Shown: in pieces, positions 60,771 through 64,000 of the stretch
Layout of the letters: each line of letters opens with the position of its first letter
Numbering within the stretch: the stretch's first letter is position 1
NCBI GenBank assembly: GCA_038916785.1
Contig: JBCLBO010000005.1
Location: 13,525-77,524 of the forward strand
DNA length: 64,000 nucleotides
Direction of reading: 5' to 3'
From: VFKU01 sp038916785
GTDB lineage: Bacteria > Hydrogenedentota > Hydrogenedentia > Hydrogenedentales > GCA-2746185
Translations under genes and position numbers: made by a program
The notes under the pieces: model-generated
The model's input: only the letters and a program-made list of their open reading frames with translations
The model's database searches: none
What the model was told of the DNA's origin: nothing

Positions 60771-62081
60771 TCACGCCAACTTGGAAGCCGCCAACACATC
60801 CGACTTTCCATCCCACCCCTCGAGGCTCCAAGGCTGCCGCTGCGCGCGAGTCAACATCGCATTTGCCGCGTCGTTACCCTTGAACTGCTCCTTCCCAGGG
60901 TCCCATTCCAGTTTTCCGCCGCCCAACCGCAGGCAAATATTCGCCAGGTGACAAATGCTCGCGGAGCGGTGCGCGACTTCGGGGTATGCAATCGTCGGCG
61001 CGCGGGACGTGATGCACTCGATAAAATTTCGTTGGTGATAGTTGATCGCCGTGTACGCCTCGCGCTCTTTCGGCGCGCCGTCGAGCAGCGAGATCGGGTC
61101 GGCCGTGAGCAGCCCGGTATCGTCCACGCAGATCCAGCCGTGCTCGCCCTCGAAGCGCACCGAGCGCGGCGAACCGTCGTGCATCTCGAGCGTCAGCCCG
61201 TCGGCGTACCGCGTCTTGACGTTGTACTGCACCGGCGTATCGAAAAGGTCGTCCGCCGGTGGGAACTCCGCCGTCCCTTCAAACTCGATCGGCGCCGTCA
61301 GGTCCTTATCGACGCCCCACTGCGCCAGGTCGTTGAAGTGCACGCCGATATCGGTCAATTGCCCGCCGGAATAGTCGTAAATCCACCGGAAATTCGCGTG
61401 ACAGCGTTTCGCCGTGTACGGTTTCACCGGTGCCTGCCCCAGCCAACGGTCGTAGTCGAAACCATCCGGCACCGGCTCGTCGGGTTGTGGGCCGACGGTG
61501 TGGCCGGGCTCGAGAAAAGTATGGACCGCGTGGATTTTCCCGAGTCTTCCGTCGCGCGCGGCGTCCACCGCGTAACGAAAACACGGGATGCTGCGGCGCT
61601 GCGTGCCGGATTGGTAGACGACGTTGTACCGCTTCATCGCATCGGTCACGATGCGCCCTTCGCCCACCGTGAGCGACATCGGCTTCTCGCAGTAGACGTT
61701 TTTCCCCGCTTGGGCGGCGGCGATGGAAATCAGGGCGTGCCAGTGGTCGGGCGTCGCGATCAGCACCGCGTCGATGTCTTCGCGCGCGATGATCTCGCGG
61801 AAATCCGCGTAGGCCTTGCAATCGCCTGAACCGTTGTTCTTGTCGACAGTGCTCTTGGCGAAGTCGAGCCGCGAGCGGTCCACGTCGCTGACCGCCACGA
61901 CCTGTAGCTCGGGTTGCGTCAGGAACATGCCAAGATCGAAGCGGCCCATCCCTCCCACGCCGATCGCGGCGAAGGTGATCCGTTCATTGGCGGAGACGCG
62001 GCGCGTACGCGCCCCGGCCGCTATCGCGCCGGCGACGAGCGCGCTACCCTTGAGAAATCCACGCCGGGAAATCCGATTCAT
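60771..62081 (-). CDS. Tat-exported Gfo/Idh/MocA-family oxidoreductase
   Basis: 436 residues. The twin-arginine signal SRRGFLKGSALVAGAIAAGA precedes the Rossmann fold (FAAIGVGGMGRFDLGMFL) and the family's EKPMS catalytic-lysine block (KNVYCEKPMSLTVGEGRIVT). The C-terminal domain has GGQLTDIGVHFNDLAQWGVD, with conserved Asp and His. Such exported members oxidise sugars with tightly bound NAD(P). Together with DUF1080 it suggests periplasmic sugar processing. Confidence 0.92.
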   Translation of the reverse strand: MNRISRRGFLKGSALVAGAIAAGARTRRVSANERITFAAIGVGGMGRFDLGMFLTQPELQVVAVSDVDRSRLDFAKSTVDKNNGSGDCKAYADFREIIAREDIDAVLIATPDHWHALISIAAAQAGKNVYCEKPMSLTVGEGRIVTDAMKRYNVVYQSGTQRRSIPCFRYAVDAARDGRLGKIHAVHTFLEPGHTVGPQPDEPVPDGFDYDRWLGQAPVKPYTAKRCHANFRWIYDYSGGQLTDIGVHFNDLAQWGVDKDLTAPIEFEGTAEFPPADDLFDTPVQYNVKTRYADGLTLEMHDGSPRSVRFEGEHGWICVDDTGLLTADPISLLDGAPKEREAYTAINYHQRNFIECITSRAPTIAYPEVAHRSASICHLANICLRLGGGKLEWDPGKEQFKGNDAANAMLTRAQRQPWSLEGWDGKSDVLAASKLA

Positions 62082-62101
62082 GCGATGCGCCTCCCGCAGG
62101 T

Positions 62102-63412
62102 CTACACGCCCAGGGCCAGCCTGAGCACCAGCCCACTCAGCGCGCAGCCGGCCAGCACTTTGAGCATGCCGGCATGATATTTGAAGGTCGCGACGGCCGC
62201 CGCGGCGGACAAGGCCAGCGCCAGCCAGTTTATGCTCGCCAGGTCAGGCACGAGCACATGAAGGGGTCCGGCGGTTTTTTCGTCCAACTCGGCAAACAGC
62301 GCGTGCAAAGCGAACCACACCGCGAGATTGAGCACCACTCCGACGACGGCGGCGGTAATCGAGGCCAGCGCGGCGCTCAACGCTTTGTTGCCGCGGAGTC
62401 GCTCGATATAGGGCGCGCCGAGAAAAATCCACAGGAAGCACGGGACGAAGGTGACCCAGGTTGTCAGCGCGGCGCCGAGCGTGCCCGCGGCGAAGGGTGG
62501 CAACGGACCCGGATCGCGGAATGCCGCGAGGAAACCGACGTATTGCACGACCATGATCAGCGGGCCGGGCGTAGTCTCGGCCATCGCCAGGCCGTCCATC
62601 ATTTCGCCGGGCTGCAGCCAGCCGAAGGTCCCCACGGCCTCCTGCGCGATGTAGGCCAGCACAGAATACGCGCCGCCAAAAGTGACCACGGCGGCCTTGC
62701 TGAAGAACGCCGCGATGTCGACGTAGACACTCTCCGGCCCGAGGGCCAGATAGGCCACCCCCAGCGGCGCGAACCAGATCAGCAGGCCCCCGGCGAGCAC
62801 TCCGGCCGAGCGCGCGACCGTCGGCCGCGCTGAGCCGTTGGTCTTCACCGCGGCTTGACCGGGGGAGATGCGCGAGCGCACGAAACCGACCAGCGCCGCG
62901 ACGCCGATGATGACCGGAAAGGGCACCTGAAAAAAGAAGATGGCGACGAAGGCTGCCGCCGCGATGCCGTAAGCGAAGCGCGATTTCAGGGCGCGCTTAC
63001 CGATGCGGATCACGGCTTCGACGACAATCGCGAGCACCGCGCATTTGAGGCCGAAGAACAGCGATTGAACGGTTGAAACGTCGCTGAACGCGGCGTAGAT
63101 ATAGCTGAGTATCAGCATGACGATGGCGCCGGGCAGCACGAACAAGGTGCCCGCCGTCAGCCCGCCGCGCCAGCCGTGTAGCAGCCAGCCGACGTAGGTC
63201 GCGAGCTGTTGCGCCTCCGGGCCGGGCAGCAGCATGCAGAAATTCAGCGCGTGCAGGAAGCGCTCCTCGCCGATCCACTTCTTCTCGTCCACAAGCACGC
63301 GGTGCATGACCGCGATTTGCCCCGCCGGGCCGCCGAAGCTGTTCAGCCCGATATACCCCCAGGTGCGGGTGGCCTCGCGGAAAGTCGGCGTGCCGAGGGT
63401 GTCCTCCGCCAT
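62102..63412 (-). CDS. chrA: Chromate/anion transporter ChrA
   Basis: 436 residues, the two-domain long form. The first half has WGYIGLNSFGGPAGQIAVMH, RFLHALNFCMLLPGPEAQQL and ATYVGWLLHGWRGGLTAG, the ChrA signature. The second half has KAAVVTFGGAYSVLAYIAQE and EMMDGLAMAETTPGPLIMVV with QYVGFLAA. It exports chromate by exchange, although many homologues have other anion substrates. The ATG directly follows the PhyH stop codon, so both are on one message. Confidence 0.93.
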   Translation of the reverse strand: MAEDTLGTPTFREATRTWGYIGLNSFGGPAGQIAVMHRVLVDEKKWIGEERFLHALNFCMLLPGPEAQQLATYVGWLLHGWRGGLTAGTLFVLPGAIVMLILSYIYAAFSDVSTVQSLFFGLKCAVLAIVVEAVIRIGKRALKSRFAYGIAAAAFVAIFFFQVPFPVIIGVAALVGFVRSRISPGQAAVKTNGSARPTVARSAGVLAGGLLIWFAPLGVAYLALGPESVYVDIAAFFSKAAVVTFGGAYSVLAYIAQEAVGTFGWLQPGEMMDGLAMAETTPGPLIMVVQYVGFLAAFRDPGPLPPFAAGTLGAALTTWVTFVPCFLWIFLGAPYIERLRGNKALSAALASITAAVVGVVLNLAVWFALHALFAELDEKTAGPLHVLVPDLASINWLALALSAAAAVATFKYHAGMLKVLAGCALSGLVLRLALGV

Positions 63413-64000
63413 CTACGGATACAGGACGGGGTTGATCTCGCTTGCCGCGGGCCCGCCCACCGCGCAACCCGGCAACCACGCCGCCAGGTCGTTCTTGCGC
63501 CCCTGGTTGTCCGGCTCGCAGACCCGCGCGCCGTCGGCGTAGTAAATGATCGCAATTACTTCGCGCATCTTCGCCGTCGAGTTTGGCGTCGCGTTGTGTA
63601 GCGTCCAGCCGCTGTGAAAGGTCGCATCCCCTGCGCGCATTGCCATCGGCTGAGAAACGGAGAACCCGTGCTTCGCGATGTAATCCCGGAAGTGCGCCTC
63701 GCTCGCGTCCGAGATTTCGAAGGCCGAAATGTACCCTTCATTCTGCGAGCCCGACGCAAAGGTCATCACGCCCATGTCCGGCGTGATGTCGATGAGCGGC
63801 ATCCACATCGTGATCGTGTTCGACGTATCGAGCGGCCAGTAGAACTGGTCCTGGTGCCACGGCGTCGGCCCGCCGCCCGGCTCCTTGTACAACGCCTGAT
63901 CGTGATACAGCCGCACAGAGGGCACACCCATCAAGTCCGCCGCGATTTTCGCGAAGCGCCGCGCGAAGACGAACTCCTTGACCGCTCCGTCCTGCCGCCA
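63413..64000 (-). CDS. Phytanoyl-CoA dioxygenase-family (PhyH) protein (5' end off the window)
   Basis: About 195 residues are visible; the frame continues past 64000. The Fe(II)/2-oxoglutarate signature is present: PTPWHQDQFYW with the HxD pair, and the distal His in FHSGWTLHNATPNST followed by an Arg (MREVIAI). Such enzymes hydroxylate a wide range of substrates, and many expanded families exist in marine and PVC bacteria. The substrate is unknown. It directly abuts chrA. Confidence 0.88.
   Translation of the reverse strand, partial: WRQDGAVKEFVFARRFAKIAADLMGVPSVRLYHDQALYKEPGGGPTPWHQDQFYWPLDTSNTITMWMPLIDITPDMGVMTFASGSQNEGYISAFEISDASEAHFRDYIAKHGFSVSQPMAMRAGDATFHSGWTLHNATPNSTAKMREVIAIIYYADGARVCEPDNQGRKNDLAAWLPGCAVGGPAASEINPVLYP

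Overview
The window is a 64-kb piece of a GC-rich Gram-negative bacterial chromosome, most likely from an uncultured lineage near Candidatus Hydrogenedentota or the Planctomycetes/PVC bacteria. That placement is an inference from content: DUF1080 and Gfo/Idh/MocA proteins with Tat signals, lipoproteins, a GspA/GspB pair, DUF2723 and TMTC-like GT-C glycosyltransferases, a fused TIGR03960/TIGR03936 radical SAM protein, a PhyH dioxygenase, and many palindromic intergenic repeats. Genes lie on both strands and are mostly housekeeping. Two genes run off the window: a flavoprotein oxidase at the left edge and a PhyH dioxygenase at the right edge. No tRNA, rRNA or CRISPR array was seen.

Layout. 1-5.7 kb: flavin oxidase, GT-C membrane protein, Tat-exported epoxide hydrolase, TPR/esterase fusion, a frameshifted lipoprotein. 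5.8-13 kb: radical SAM fusion, frameshifted mscL, glmS with a small membrane partner, and surE with a YqaA-type protein. 13.1-14.5 kb: an inositol-monophosphatase-like enzyme with a histone-H1-like tail. 14.9-17.8 kb: an A/T-richer islet holding one large membrane-anchored NACHT NTPase, the best candidate for an undescribed defence or signalling protein. 18-21.2 kb: TPR protein and xseA-xseB-ispA. 21.2-25.9 kb: ParE-type toxin-antitoxin pair, a secreted protein, and the thiamine operon thiG-thiH-thiS-thiE. 26-31 kb: flgK behind a sigma-28-like promoter, then gspA/gspB. 31-39.9 kb: AI-2E-type permease, an ABC exporter with a partner protein, O-antigen ligase-like protein, zinc-ribbon TPR protein. 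39.9-47.2 kb: histidine kinase, glutaminyl-cyclase-like M28 enzyme, yggS-pheS-pheT, a coiled-coil protein and zapA. 47.2-55 kb: phosphodiesterase, VOC protein, spermidine-synthase-like membrane protein, an IS3 relic, DUF2723 glycosyltransferase. 55-64 kb: tandem Cys-rich periplasmic paralogues, a PHP phosphoesterase, a large orphan membrane protein, DUF1080, Gfo/Idh/MocA, ChrA and PhyH.

Signals not explained by genes: a 15/16 match to the ParB parS site inside pheT; an 83-bp palindromic repeat present in four equal-length copies plus one diverged copy, two of which supply stop codons of neighbouring genes; a 108-bp-period duplication that copied the tail of thiE; an internally deleted IS3-like element; a perfect 28-bp inverted repeat; and several other inverted-repeat families. 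Two single-base frameshifts (mscL and the DUF3568-like lipoprotein) may be assembly errors rather than real pseudogenes.
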